Source: Tremella fuciformis
Lineage: Eukaryota; Basidiomycota; Tremellomycetes; Tremellales; Tremellaceae
DNA: 64,000 nucleotides
Assembly (NCBI GenBank): GCA_032768795.1
Contig: CP136495.1
Span: 932,501 to 996,500, forward strand
Direction: 5' to 3'
Shown: one piece after another, positions 21,730 to 34,273 of the stretch
How positions within the stretch are numbered: the stretch's first letter is position 1
Layout: the number at the start of each line of letters is the position of its first letter
Notes under the pieces: model-generated
Seen by the model: only the letters and a program-made list of their open reading frames with translations
What the model was told of the DNA's origin: nothing
Databases searched by the model: none
Made by a program: the position numbers and the translations under genes

Positions 21730-23805
21730 ATGCTCGGCTCATCTTCGCGGTCCTCGACACTGCCTTTTGGTCAGATCGGCACGCTCATGGGCGTACGTCT
21801 GGCCGAGCCGAGTGAGTCTATCACACCGCAGATACTATGTGCAAGCTGACCTGTAGTCGCATATACGGGTGCGTCTCGTTGACCTTCTCCGTCGCACTGT
21901 GCGAGTACTGATCCAAGTCATCTTCCCCTTCATCAATCAGATGGTCGAAGAGCTCGGTGTCACCGATAATCCAGACAAGATTGGCTTTTACTCGGGACTC
22001 GTTGAGAGCTGTTTCGCCCTCGTCCAGTCCTTCACGGTGTACCACTGGGCCACCTTGTCCGAGTATGCGCTCACCTCGCAGAGGCGGTGGACGAGCTGAC
22101 AACGCAGCCGGATAGGCCGCAAACCCGTCATTCTCTCTGGCCTAACGGGCGCGTCCATCTCCATCTCCCTCTTGTGTGTAGCCCTCGTACTGTACAGTCC
22201 GAGAGTCGACCGCTGATGAACAGCGGGCTATCCACCTCCTTCTGGGGCATGATAGTGGTGCGTTCCCTCAGTGGGGCGCTCAACGGCAATGTTGCCGTCA
22301 TCAAAGCGGCCATTGGGGACATAACCGACGAGACCAACTCGGTGGACGCCTTCGCCATGTACGGTTTGACCTGGCAGACGGGCTCCATCATCGGGAATGC
22401 CGTAGGAGGGACTCTCTCCCATCCTTATGAGCGTTTCCCGGCTCTATTTGGCGACTTTGAGGTCTTCCGCATATACCCTTATCTCCTCCGTCAGCCCACT
22501 CCCTCGTCTGCCTTGATCTGATACTCATCACGCAGCATGCCTCGTCGCGACTGCCTCCACCCTCATAGGAATCACCTTTGCTATCTTTGTCTACCGCGAG
22601 TCGCTGCCGTCCCTTGCGCGCAATCCAAACAGACCCTCTCTGCTCTCTCTCTTGCCGCTCACCGGCACGAGGAGCTTCCACAGACGCAACGAGTCTTTGG
22701 CTAGCGCCACTTCAGAGACAGAGACACTAGTCGACCCGGGGTCTCCGATCAGCCCATCAGCTCAAGCCCTCATGGCCAAGTTGCCTCAAGGCATCGACCA
22801 GGGCGCGGGCTACCCAGCCCCGCTGAACAAAAAGTGGGGCTTCTGGGAGTTGATGGCTCATAGACCGGTGCAGATCATGTCGTGTACCATGTTCCTGACA
22901 TCGTACGTCGCGCCCGTTCCTGGTGACAGTACGCTCATGGGCAGATTCGTGCAAGGTGCATGGGGTGCGGTGTCGCTGCTGTTCTTCTTTGACAAGAACA
23001 AGTGAGGCTAAATGTGCACGGGGCAGAGATGGACTGTTGCTGAATTGAGAGTGGTCTTGGCATGTCCGCCTCGGCCATAGGGACTGCTCTGTCCATCAAC
23101 GGTCTCTGGACCATCGCATGTCAACTCCTCGTCCTCAACCGAGTTCGACGTCTGTTCGGTATCGCGCGGGCGTACAAGGTGTTATCGGCAGGATGGCTGT
23201 TGATCTTCTTCCTCCTTCCATTGCTGCGTCCAGTTATGGAGGCGACCGAGACGCCGATCGAGTCGGACAACGAATACGACCCGGTGCGCTACCCCGCGAG
23301 CCGGGGCTGGATCACCAGTATCTGCGTCAACCTCCTGCTGTGTTTCGTGACCCTATGCGGTATGGGCAATAGTCTGTTGATGGTGCTCATCAACTATTCG
23401 AGCCCGGACAAGACGGCTCTTGGCGCGGTCAACGGGATTCAGACCTCCATAGGGGTGAGTAGTCGAGGGGTAGCGCTGCAAAGGGGGTCAGGGCTGAACA
23501 GGTCGCAGTGCATGGCCCGTGTGGCAGGTCCATCACTTGTCAGTGCCCTATTTGCCATTTCGATGGATGGCAAGGTGCTCGGTGGAAGACTGTGGTGGAT
23601 CTTCATGGTGGGCGCGACGGTCGTCAATCTAGCCGTGGCCTTGCTCGTCAAGCACGATGAGGGCGGGCAACAGGCAGCGACGATCAACATTGCCCTGGAT
23701 GATGTGGAGACCTCTGCTGTGACATCGAGCGAAGAATGGGATACTGGTTCGGGCAGGTACCAGGGCAAGTTGGAGAGTCAGAGCAGACAGCTACTGCCAG
23801 TGTAA
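21730..23805 (+). CDS. MFS transporter of the fungal TCR/Tet- or ZIFL-like group
   Basis: Eight or more short exons. The start is at 21730 (MLGSSSRSSTLPFGQIGTLM), then exon 21730-21811, a 12-nt microexon 21857-21868 coding IAYT with its flanks, and an exon from 21918. The first helix reads RLAEPIAYTVIFPFINQMVEELG, a hallmark of this group. The loop after helix 2 gives TLSDRIGRKPVILSGL, the MFS motif A (G-x-x-x-D-R-x-G-R-K/R). Helices 4-5 include VVRSLSGALNGNVAVIKAAIGDITD. A central cytosolic loop (RSFHRRNESLASATSETE) separates the halves. C-terminal helices run to VALLVKHDEGGQQ and a polar tail. The last intron (from 23455) has a length divisible by three, so retention would add 18 residues. 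Substrates in the group include drugs, peptides and metals; none can be chosen. Confidence 0.8.
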
Positions 23806-25142
23806 AGGATGAAGAAGGACCTCCCCCACTCACGGGGTAGTGAGGGCGGCGGGGAGGGGCATGGTGGCGTCATTGGGCGTGTCTCACCGAGCTCTTCGGC
23901 CCTTGGCCCCCTCACCGCCGCTCGGCGTGTTCGCCACGGACATTGTCGGGCTTGTCGATGGAGGTGGAGTGAAGAGGCATCCATCCATGTACGTTGTCTA
24001 TGCATGTAGTGTACACTGTCACTGTCAAAAGCCGACTTGTTCCGGGCCTTTCTATAGCCGCGGCTGTTGACCCGTGCCTGTCCCGGGGCTCCCCCTCCTT
24101 TCCCCCCATCGACCGGTTAAAGGTGGCAAGGGCCAGGCCGGGTCTGTCGGGGTAATGTCTCGACTAATCAGCCGATCGACTGTAATAATAAGTTACCAAT
24201 ACCACGTTCGTCCTATTCTCAAACTTTACACCGTCACGCGCGTCTTCCCCCCCCTTGGCCTCTCTATCATCCACCATTCCACACCTTCCCATTCATATCG
24301 GTACAGCCCCAAGCTGCCTCTAGACATCATCCAGCTCTTCACGACGACAACGGCGACGAAGACGAGGACGACGACGGATCTCAAAAAGCGTCAAAGCCCA
24401 CTACGGCGTCTCTCGGACCGATATTCGGAAGGTTGGACCCGACGACCGACGACCGGCCCTACTCTTTAGTGCAGGGATATCACCATCCTCTCTTGACCAC
24501 CCCATCGCAGCTGATCGACGACAACCAACCCAACAACGGGCCCCGCCCATCATCAACCCCTGTCCCTTCTACCCCTCTACACCTCCCTGGACCACCCCAT
24601 CAACCCCATCATCAAATTTCCACCCGTCTGACCCTCGAACACTTCTCTCCCATACCGCCGCCCACACTGTCTCGCCTGGGATCACCATCTCTTCCCTACC
24701 CATCTCACGCCATCACTCCCCTTCGCCACTGCCGCCGGCTCTTGGTCCAACGGATAGTGGAGAGTCCAGGCCCTCGCCTCCCCCTTCTCGCCTTTGAATT
24801 GCGCCGAGACAAAGGGGGGTCGTTGCGCAGGAGAAGCATCTAGCAGGCAGCGTGATACACTCGGCACAAGCGGATCACCGGCTTGCCCCTCCCCCCACAC
24901 GCCAACCCCCGCCCGACCGACCGGAAGGGACACCAGCGTCTGCGTAACAGCCAACACGCCTTTGACACTTTGAACAGGGGAAGGGCGATAAGTCAAAGCC
25001 GTAGCGCAACATATTCGACCGCCCCTCCTACATCCTTCTTCTGTTCTGCTCTCCACTACTACTGGCAACAACACCGCTACAGTGACCATGTATCTCCACC
25101 GACGGTAGCCAGACGGTCTCCCGCACGACCACACTGCCCAAC
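23806..25142. other. intergenic region and long leader of the AreA-GATA-like gene
   Basis: The 1.3-kb stretch has no supportable gene. From about 24240 the plus strand is C/T/A-rich with repeated CCATC/CCACC words, as in the other long leaders here. Overlapping short frames with upstream ATGs occur, so uORF control is possible but unproven. Confidence 0.35.
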
Positions 25143-28100
25143 ATGCCAATCACTTACCCACCCTCGCCAGACTCTCTGCCCGAAAGGGTACCAGACGTCA
25201 GCGTCTCCTTGCACTCGCCAGCCTCCCCGTCCAGGCAGGAGCCAGTACCGCTCCTGAGCCTCGCACCTCCCGCTCTCGCCCTGGGCGACCACCTCGAGGT
25301 CGGCAAACCTGGCGATGAGAACAACGTGGGCGAGATCTGGAACGGTCAGTACACGCCCTGCACACTGCCCTTGGATGCTGACCCTAGCAGTGATCGCTCG
25401 CGCTTCCGATCTCGTCAAGGACGGCCAACGTCTCGAGAATCTCGCATGGCGGTAAGCCATTTGGCCAGCCCGTTGGAAATCACGCTGACCAGACAGGGTG
25501 TGGGGCAGTGAGACCACATCTACCCCTCGACGGTGCAGGCGGTATTCAACGTCAACGCAGGGTACCGGCTCGTCCACATCTCTACACACCCCTTCTCACG
25601 AGCAATTCCCACCATCATCTCCCTTCCGTCCTCATCATGACCGCCATTCCACCTTCGGTTCAAAGCTCAACCTCCTCGTCGAGGGAGACAACTTCCGCGA
25701 TTGGGTGTCCGATGCCAAGCGTGCGCTCCCGCCAATTCTCTCAGTCCCCGATACACCAGTGGCAAACTTGGAAATCCGCCTCGTCGAACCCACGCCTGTC
25801 CCCAGTCGCGTTGGCTCACTCGGTGGCAGCATGAACCCCGCCGGCCTTCTCGCCAGCGCGGCTGTGCCACCTCGGTTAGCCGAGGAGGATGCCGAAGACG
25901 GTATCGAAGAGGAAGACGAGCCCGAAAGCCCGGCTGCGACGTGTCCCAATGGCACTTCACCGCCATCCACAGCCAAGCGATCACCTCGAAAAAAGGGGGG
26001 CAAATTTTTCCTGCACTCATCGCCAAGCAAAGGCGGCAGCGGCTCGGATACCGTACCTTCCCCCGCGGATCCCCGCACCAAGCCCTCCCAACCAATTATG
26101 CCTCCTCGCATACAGCGACACTCGTCAGGATCATCGTCATCCATCCCCAAACTGAAACCTAGAGACAAAAAGTTCGACCTGAAAGAAAAGCGCAACGTCT
26201 CCTTGTCCACAATGAGGGGCAAATTCCACGCCGAGAAACGCAAAGTTCACGCTGCGCTGGAAGAGTCCAAAGCTGCGCAGGCCCAGGCTGAACAGGAGGA
26301 GCAGGATGCGCAGGATGAAGGCAGCGGCTGGGAGGACGAGGACGAACAAGCAGGCGAGGCACCAGAGCCGGAAGCTGAAGAGGATTGGAGCGACGAAGAG
26401 AGTCAAGCGCCAGAATCCAAGGAGCCGGAACAACCCAGCAAGCACCGCCGTCATTCTTCGCGCTCGTCGAATGGTGCTTCTGGGCACGAACTCACTCGTT
26501 TACTCTCTCGACAGACGTCCCGCAAGTCGGGCTCAGATACCAACACCAAGAGCAGAGATCCACCACCTCCACCCGCTCCGACTCCGCTCAAGCGCATGTC
26601 AAAGAAGCAGCGGGAGGCGGCTGCTGCGGACAGGGCTCGGATCGAAGTAGAGCTCGAAGCTCAGCGGCAGCGCGAGATGTTTTCAAAAAAGCAAGTGGTC
26701 AATGGCTCCCGTGCCAGTGAGGGACTCTTGACTGGGCTGTTCAGGCGTGGCGGCAGTTTGGTGGACCTGGTGGGTATCAAATACTGTCTTTTGTGAGACT
26801 GGCTGGCTGATTCCAATAGCCGGGAGCCCAGAATCACATCGCACCCCTTTTGCGAGCATCTGGCACTCACGACAATCTCACCTCTTTGCGCTCCAGTCTA
26901 GGACAAGGCCTGCCATCCCATCCGCCTAATCATCACCCGCATCCACACCCGCACCCGCACGCACACCCGGGCCCGACTATCCTGCGGAGCAAATCGGCAG
27001 CTGCACTGCCCGTACAAACGGGGGTCAGTGTTACTGTCGGCCCACATACTCCGCTGCATGACAATAATGAGCATTCGAGCGTCGAAAGGCATAGCAAGGG
27101 GAGCCATGGCAGCAAGGTCGGGGAGAGCGACGACAGCCGGCTAGCTTTCAAGTCTGCTGCCAAGAAGCCGCGGGTGAGCTTGACTGTCGTCTCAGTCCCC
27201 ATGTCCAATTCTGAAATGCAGCAACAACGTGCGCCAGCAGATGTCGCACTCGAGTCCTCTGATGACGAGGCGAGTGAAGACGATTATCTTGCGACTTCTC
27301 AGACCCGTCGCAAGCTGGCGGAGCTGGACGCTAAGAAAGCTTCTAAAGATGCGATGGGAACGACGGCTCCAGCACCGCAAGTCGGCTTCGAGGGGGCAAA
27401 TGGTGTGGTCGTGCCCATGTCCCCGACTTCAAGGCGACGAGCAATGATCACCAGGGAGATGTCGGAGTCACTACGAAAGAGTGGGTCTCTAGGGATCGTC
27501 AATGGGTCCCACTCTGACAGCTTAGACCTGATTCTCGAGCGACAGAAATCCAGCACAGGAACCGGTCTTCGAGTTGCCTTTGCTCCTCACACTCGTCCGC
27601 CGCCCCTCGTAACGCGCAGGACCGGCATGTCGACTCACAATTCAGCGACCGATCTGAAAGACTATCAATATGGTCATCCGCTCGAACGAAAGACATCACT
27701 CCCTCCAGACCTTCAGCTTCCACCCAAGCTTGTGCCGCCACTACAGACGCCACAAGAGCGAGAGGGTCGCCCGAGTCAGAAGTACTATCACCCCCTACTG
27801 CAGGGGATGGCACATCCTCAACCACACCCATCATCACGCTCCCAGCCGCAAGAGCCAACGCAACAGGTCTACTACCCTCAACCACCCCTCAGTGCCGACC
27901 CGATCCGCCGCCAAAATCGACATACGGTTCTGAGCGGATTCCTGCGGCCATTGAGTCGCGTTGGGGACAACCCGACCATCAGTCGGACTCACAGCTCTGC
28001 CGAGTTGACCGTGTCCCCGACCAACATTGGAGGTCGGCCCGTAGGAGAATCGACACCCATGGTCCGCAGCAACACCGATGGTGACAAAGGGAAATACATG

Positions 28101-28181
28101 GAAGAGCGAGACCTGCAGCGTCGCGAGTTGCAGCGGAGAAGCGAGACCATGGACACTGGATACCGCTACCACGGGTGGTAA
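25143..28181 (+). CDS. AreA GATA-like (PF08550) / DUF3295-type regulatory protein
   Basis: Exons 25143-25344, 25388-25451, 25497-26769 and 26820-28181 close in phase and give 966 residues. Residues 65-92 join across two introns to give EIWNAVIARASDLVKDGQ then RLENLAWRVWGS, the short domain known from the N-terminus of AreA-type GATA factors and of Reg1/Mks1-like fungal proteins. No GATA zinc finger is present. The rest is disordered: acidic EEEDEPES stretches, a charged helix KKQREAAAADRARIEVELEAQ near residues 465-490, and Ser/Pro/His-rich parts including an HPHPHPHAHP run. A region with ITREMSESLRK plus LDLILERQ, and the final YRYHGW, match the DUF3295 pattern. These proteins are linked to nitrogen or glucose signalling; that role here is inferred. 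The acceptor at 25387 could instead be 25390, with the frame unchanged. Confidence 0.7.
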
Positions 28182-28819
28182 GACGGCAAGGGATGAGCCG
28201 ACATACACTATTTTTGGGATCTTCAGGTTTCACACTTCCCTTGTGCACTGCACATGAGCATGAGCATGACAGCAACAATCAGGCGGTTGTCACATAACAT
28301 CATCATAGGTTTCTTGTTGTACAAATAGGGAAAATGAACGCCGAGATGTACATTGCATGGGCGCATACGTTGCGAGTTCGCGACTTAGCTCGGGCACTAC
28401 AGTACAGCATTGATGAGGATGATTCGAGACCGCAAGTAGCAAAAAAATTATCTACATTCTTCCGGCGACCCGGTCATCACATACTCTTGACACCTCTGAG
28501 CAGTCACTGACCTCTAACTGGACTTCGGCACCGAGACTGCCCCCATCGACTGGCCCGTCTTCTACACGGGCGACCTGCCTGGTCGAGTCGCCGTCCCAGT
28601 TCGGGCATCTGCCGGGGCCGAAGGTCTTACACCGCCGTTCGCCGCACCCCGCCGCGCGTCCTCTTGGCTACCACCCACCACCTCGGTCATTCCATCTTCC
28701 CTCCTCCTTTTTCTTCTCCACGCACATCATCGCTGAGCAGCTACTGTACATTGACCAGCCGACGTACCCGGATGCAAAGACCAAGATAGCGGCTGGAGGC
28801 CGGGTGGAACGAGAGGACG
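28182..28819. other. intergenic region between two regulatory genes
   Basis: This 638-bp stretch follows the AreA-GATA-like gene and precedes the Zn2Cys6 gene on the same strand. It contains the 3' flank, an A-rich patch near 28440, and a C/T-rich leader from about 28660. No gene or repeat is recognised. Confidence 0.35.
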
Positions 28820-31800
28820 ATGCAGCAGCAACCGACCGGCAATCCCAACGTCAACCACACGCCGACAGGCTCGCGCCGGTCCTCGGGATCGTTTCCCTTT
28901 TCCAGCCCTTTCAGTATGTCTGTGCCCCCGCCAGGAGCCGAGGGAGGCTTCTCCATGGGTGTCATTGGGCCCTACGGGCCCTCTGCGGGCTCTAGCGGCA
29001 GCGTCAACCCCAGTCCAGAGCGATCGCGGGTCCACTCTCAATCTCATTTGCTTCAACAGCAGCACGAGGATGATTCGAAGCGGCGCAAAGTCACGCGTGC
29101 TTGTGACGTCTGCCGGCGGAAGAAGATCCGATGTGACGGACCAATGAACAGCGACTCGACCAGCAAGTGTGCAACCTGTCAGGAGGGCGGCTTCGAGTGC
29201 ACCTACGTTGAAGCTGCCAAACGTAGGGGACCGCCAAAGGGGTGAGCTTCGCATGCTGCTGCGCGCTGTGCCACAGCTTGGTGCTGACCGAGGCAGGTAT
29301 CTTGAAACGCTTGAACAACGATGTGGGAGGTTGGAGAAGCTGCTACATCAAGCATGTTCACTTGTTAGCGAACAGCGATCCTCGGCTGACGGTTGCAGAT
29401 ACACCCATCGCTCGACATCAATAGCATTGCTGGCCCTGCTCCGGATCGCGAAGAGTTCGACCTGGCCGAGTACAACGAGACCCTTCGCGTCTTGCGTATA
29501 CCTTCATGGCCAGCGACAAAATCCTTGTCAGACATCAAACCATTCGTCTCCGCCGCTACAAGCCTCGAATCCTCCGTATCGCCCCCTGCAGCTGCCGCCC
29601 CATCCCCGTCCCTTCGCATATTGGGTCCGCAACCATGGTCCACATACGAGCAAGATCCCAATCGACCTCCAGACGACGATGCACAGGTCGAACACGATCA
29701 CTCGGAGCACGCCGACCTTGCAAGAGCGATGGCTAAATTGGAGGTGCGGGATGTGAATTGGCGATTTCATGGCAAGGCTTCAGCGGCTCTTCTTACCGGT
29801 ACCCTCGGACAGCTCAAATACCAAGGGACGAAAGAGACACTACTTGAAGCATTGCATGCCAACAGAAGGGAAGAGTACTGGAAAATCCCAGAGTGGGAGC
29901 TGGTCACTGCCAACGAGACCCTCAAACCAATCGACTATACAATATGGCCGGAAAACGACCTGGCCGACCTGCTCATCGAGGCATATTTCCGACATGCCAA
30001 TTTCCTCCTTCCTCTTCTCAATCGTATCGTCTTCCGGAGGCAGTATTTCGAGGAACGAGTCTATGCTGTCAACAGCGAGTTTGCCAAGGTGTGCCTGATG
30101 GTCTTCGCCAATGGAGCTCGCTTTGTCGACGACGAGCGTGTCTACTGGCCTGTTGATCTGGCCATGTCGGACGAGGGACGACAACGGCTTCAAGAGGATG
30201 CAGATGGCTCGAGACGCTACTCTGCTGGCTGGAAATATCTTCGAGCCGTGCTGCTGATGGGCAAGAGCCTCATGCAGGGGCCGAACTTGTACGACTTTCA
30301 GGCCCAAGTCCTCGTCTGCACCTTCTTGCAGGGCTCAGCAGTCCCACATGTCATGTGGCTCTTGTCAGGCGTTGGACTGCGCTATGCTCAGGAGCTCGGC
30401 ATCCACGTCCGAGCGACGATGTTGCATGCCGATCCCGTCGAAAGGGCTCTTTACAATCGTGCATTCTGGTGCTTGTATCATGTCGATCGTCTCAATTGCG
30501 CCGCCATCGGTCGCAGCGTAGCATTGCAAGACACGGACTTTGATGCCGACTATCCCATTGCAGTAGACGACGAGTACTGGGATACGGGCGATATAGAGAA
30601 GGACTTCAAACAGCCGGATGGGGCTGGCATTCCTCAAGTCGCCGCCTTCATTCAGACTCTGAAGCTCGATCATGTCATCGGCGCCGCTCTCCGCACCATA
30701 TACGCCATCAACAAGCTCCCAGAGCACCGCGCTGACACCGCTGCTCAACGATCGGTCGTCGTTGAACTCGATTCTGCCCTCAACTCATGGGCAGATGCTG
30801 TCCCCGACGGTTTGCGGTGGGATCCCACTCGGTCGGACCAACAGCTGTTCGAGCAGTCAGCCCTTCTCTATGTTCACTACTACTACTGCCAAATCCTCAT
30901 TCACCGCCCCTTCATCCCCATTCCCGGTCGAAGCGACACTAATAACCTCGGTCTCCCCTCCCTCGCGATTTGCTCCAATGCCGCTCGCTCAATCTGCAAC
31001 ATCCTCGACGCTGTGCTTCGGCGCGGTCGCCAACTTGGCGCGTTGCCCGGCAGATGCATTGACATCAGCTTCATGCTACCCGCCTACACCGCTGGGATTC
31101 TTCTCCTGCTCGGTGTCTACATGGGCCGACAGCAACCGCAAGAAGCCCAGCGGGCATTGAACGACGTCCGAAAGGTCATTGCAGCCACCAAGGAGATGGA
31201 AATGTCATGGCGGCAAGCGGGCAAATTGACCGACATGTTGAGCGAACTGATCAAGGAGCCGAAGCTACCCGATCCCCCGACCCAGGGTCAGAAGCGGTAT
31301 CTGGGTGGAGAGACCTCCGATAGTATGAGCGAGCTTTGCACACCCGCTAGCAAAGAGACGACCAGTGGTCTGAATGCCAGCGGCCGATGGTCCAGCTCTC
31401 CTCGCAAGACATCGTCCAAGAGCCCCGGAGGATCCGTGAGCGACGCGTCACCCGCCTCTGACCCATCTTCGGGGGCGCAGGCTGTGACTCTGCAGCAGCC
31501 ACTCGCACCAACTGTTCCGGATGCGTTACCGGACTTTGGTGCCCAACTCAGGACGATGACAGTTCCCGACGAGTTGTGGGATTTCTACGGCTCTGGGCCC
31601 CTCGGCACATCGACTCCAGCCTACGATGGGCTTTCCGCCCGCCCCCGTAATGCTTACATCAATATGCTCGGCATGGTAGGGCCAGGGTCGACATTTGGCC
31701 AGCCAGGTCTAGGCATGGAACCCAATAATCCTTCTATCGTTGGTGGGGATGACATCTGGGCCCAGCTGCTGAACGGATATGTGTAAGTCGACTAATCACA

Positions 31801-31874
31801 ACGTTCGCGCGTGCTTATATTGCAGCGACCAGACCGAGTGGATGGACGCTCCTCCGCCTGGAGGGTACCAATAG
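28820..31874 (+). CDS. Zn2Cys6 transcription factor with fungal-specific regulatory domain
   Basis: Exons 28820-29241, 29297-29351, 29399-31782 and 31826-31874 give 969 residues. The binuclear zinc cluster has six cysteines at 95, 98, 105, 117, 120 and 127 (CDVCRRKKIRC ... CATCQEGGFEC), followed by a linker KRRGPPKG and a short coiled coil YLETLEQRCGRLEKLLHQ. The middle region (about residues 290-640) fits the fungal transcription-factor domain: DLADLLIEAYFRHANFLLPL, then LLSGVGLRYAQELGIHVRA, and FWCLYHVDRLNCAAIGR. The tail is Ser/Pro-rich and ends APPPGGYQ. The intron after LLHQ appears to be GC-AG (GCATGT at 29352); a GT donor at 29365 would add four residues in frame. Architecture is like xylanase and sugar-metabolism regulators, but the target genes cannot be named. 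Confidence 0.85.
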
Positions 31875-31948
31875 AAAATAGTCTAATAAGCCACTCGTGT
31901 TCTTGCCCATTGCACTCGTATAACGGGTGATTTGATGCCATTCATAAG

Positions 31949-33968
31949 CTACAGATGTTGGTGGCCGTCATTCTGTTGTGTCGGCTTGCTTCCCGTTTGC
32001 CCCGTCGGTTCCGGTTTTCCTGTTGCAACTGGTGCTCCGTGCACTTTTGCGTCCATCGCCTTCTTTGCTTGCAATGCAGAAAGCGCCGCTGCGAAGGATC
32101 AGCACTACTCGCTCTAGCTGGTGAGAAATTCGACGGACCGCCAACACCACTCCCATCTTTTGCCAAGCCCATTCGTAGTCTCGCCTCTCCCTGCTCCCCA
32201 AGCAGCACTTTAAGCGCATTCCGTACTCTTGGCTCAAAATTGGGCAAAAATTCGGCGACCCTGCCCGGTGAGCAGTCTGTAGGCATCTGCAGCCCCTGCA
32301 CACTTACGAGCCGTCTACCCCAACATCCACCCCTGTGTCCTGCTCCCCCTGCGGGGCTTTCTCATTCCCGGTGTGCAAGACGACCGCAGCTATTGCGCAC
32401 GCTGCCAGAGCGCACGCCCTCGTTGCGACAATGTGACAAACCCATCTGACAATCTCGACGCAATTGTCCGATAGGTAATCGACATCCACACCCAGGTCGC
32501 CAACGATGATCTTTCGAACCTCCTTGTCCTCTGTGGCAGCCTCGACATTCGAGACGAAAGCGGCATCGTAGCCGTAATGTGTATTGAGGATGGTCGACGA
32601 ATGACCATCAAACAGGACAGAGCAGTCGATGAGGTATAGGAGGATATTACGGCTGATCTCGCCAATATCTGCCACGTCAGACAGGAAGCGGCACAAAGGC
32701 ACAAAGCGCAACGTACACATGCCTGATACCATTTTCTCGAAAGCTTGTTTACGCCTGAAGTCAACAGCCATCCCGTCACTGCGCCAAATCGAGGAAACGA
32801 GCTCACGGATTGATCGACTCTCGGTCCAGCTTATTGTCGAACATGGACACCGGCAATGTGTGCCTCTAGATGCCAATGAGCTCCCTTGTCAATATGGTCT
32901 GGTGAAGCGCACCCCATTGTCCATGGCGCCCCACTCGGTATTGATGACCATATATTGCCCCGCATGTTCTCCTCCCTTCTCTGCCGCTGCGATCTTCTCT
33001 TCTCCTAGCTTCTTCACTGTCCGTGTCTTGTCAATGTAAGCGCCGTTGGTTCCGGTCCCAAAGATGGCACCGATCAGAGCTGGGCCTTTCTGGTATGACC
33101 TGGACAAAAGGGTTCCAACGGTCTGAACGTTAGTCCAAGAGCCTTTTGAAAGACCACAGCGCGGCAACTCACGTCGTTGACAAGAGCTGCACACCGTACA
33201 TGGATGTGTTTTCTATCGAAAGCGTCCTGCAAAAGTTTCACCACGTCGTGACCTATGGCGTTTTTGGCTGAGAAGCCCTTGGTCCATGTCAAAAGCTTGC
33301 CGGCGTCGATCGCTGTCTGCTCCACCGGAAAACTGAAGGTGAAACCCAGGTTCATGGGCTCTCCCGAACTCTCGATCTCCGAACCGATGTCGGTAAGAAA
33401 CGCATCCACCGAGTCGGCAATGTAATCTGTGGATCAGATGACTGCTCTGACTGGACAGCAGAAGTCGCAATCACCAAAAAGCACCCTGGCTTGGCCAGAC
33501 TTCAAGTCATCCGAGACTTTGTACTTTTGCTGCTTGATCTCGAACTTGTGTTGTCCGTAAAGCCGAACTTCGCAGACACGCCTATGTGCGTCAGCGCTGA
33601 GGACGCAGCCGGGCAAGGCAATGCCGGCGCTTCCTTACCGAACTCACAAGTTGGTGCCACCCAGGTCTAGGGCCAAGAACGTTCTGTGGAGGTCAGTAAG
33701 ACGCTCTGGCAGCTCATTTGCCGGGCATGTGTCACGCAGAGCTCGACTTGGTGTGACCGCCAGTGGGAAAAAGGCCAACTGTGACTCACCCTACTTCCGA
33801 GCCGTCTGGTACGCCAGTGACGAAGCTCGGCACCATGGCTACATCCTTGCCATACTCTGCCAAGCCTTCTTCGAGCTCCAATCTGAAACGAGCCAAGATA
33901 CTCCTCAATTTGTCATCGCTCAGCAGAAAGTACGGCTCGATAGTCTTGCAGATGTCGGGTAATGTCAT
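31949..33968 (-). CDS. HXK: hexokinase
   Basis: A multi-exon gene. The start ATG at 33968 (MTLPDICKTIEPYFLLSDDK) is the first ATG in frame; the open frame upstream begins only at a GTG. Joined exons give TFLALDLGGTNLRVCEV (phosphate-binding motif 1), then GFTFSFPVEQTAIDAGKLL with TKGF, the catalytic aspartate in AALVNDTVGTL, GAIFGTGTNGAY (ATP site) and NTEWGAMDN (sugar-binding glutamate). The C-terminal part has FLPNFEPRVRNALKVLLG and GLAKDGSGVGGALSAL, closing with a Lys/Pro/Gln-rich tail at 31949. The final intron (GTCCGT to CGCAG) is essential; without it the frame runs on into unrelated sequence. The enzyme phosphorylates glucose and other hexoses with ATP in the cytosol and often takes part in glucose sensing. 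The stop lies 75 bp from that of the Zn2Cys6 gene, in convergent orientation. Confidence 0.88.
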
Positions 33969-34273
33969 GCCGTGTAAACGGGTCCCTCGAAGGCGTGAGA
34001 CGGGTGGTATGCTTGTACGCTGTCGGCCACGGTCGATCACAGACACGTTGATGAGGGATCACGGTACCGAGTCGATTGTAGTGCTCGTATAGTGCGGTAC
34101 CAGAACAACGAGTGAGATGAGGGCGATGAAGAAAGGAGGAAATGCCATGCCAAACCCGAAAAGAGAACCCTGACCAAGTTGTTGGATGCCACTGCCGTCA
34201 TTCATACAGTATATTCGGGCCGCTTAACATGCATCAATCATATCATCCTCATTGCTACAACCATTCTCATCTC

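Noticed and set aside
25635..26243. Minus-strand frame opposite the AreA-GATA-like gene
   Set aside because: Antisense shadow; composition mirrors the Ser/Glu-rich sense protein and no motif is present.
33968..34046. Extended hexokinase N-terminus
   Set aside because: The longer frame opens with GTG; the first ATG is at 33968 and gives a normal hexokinase start.
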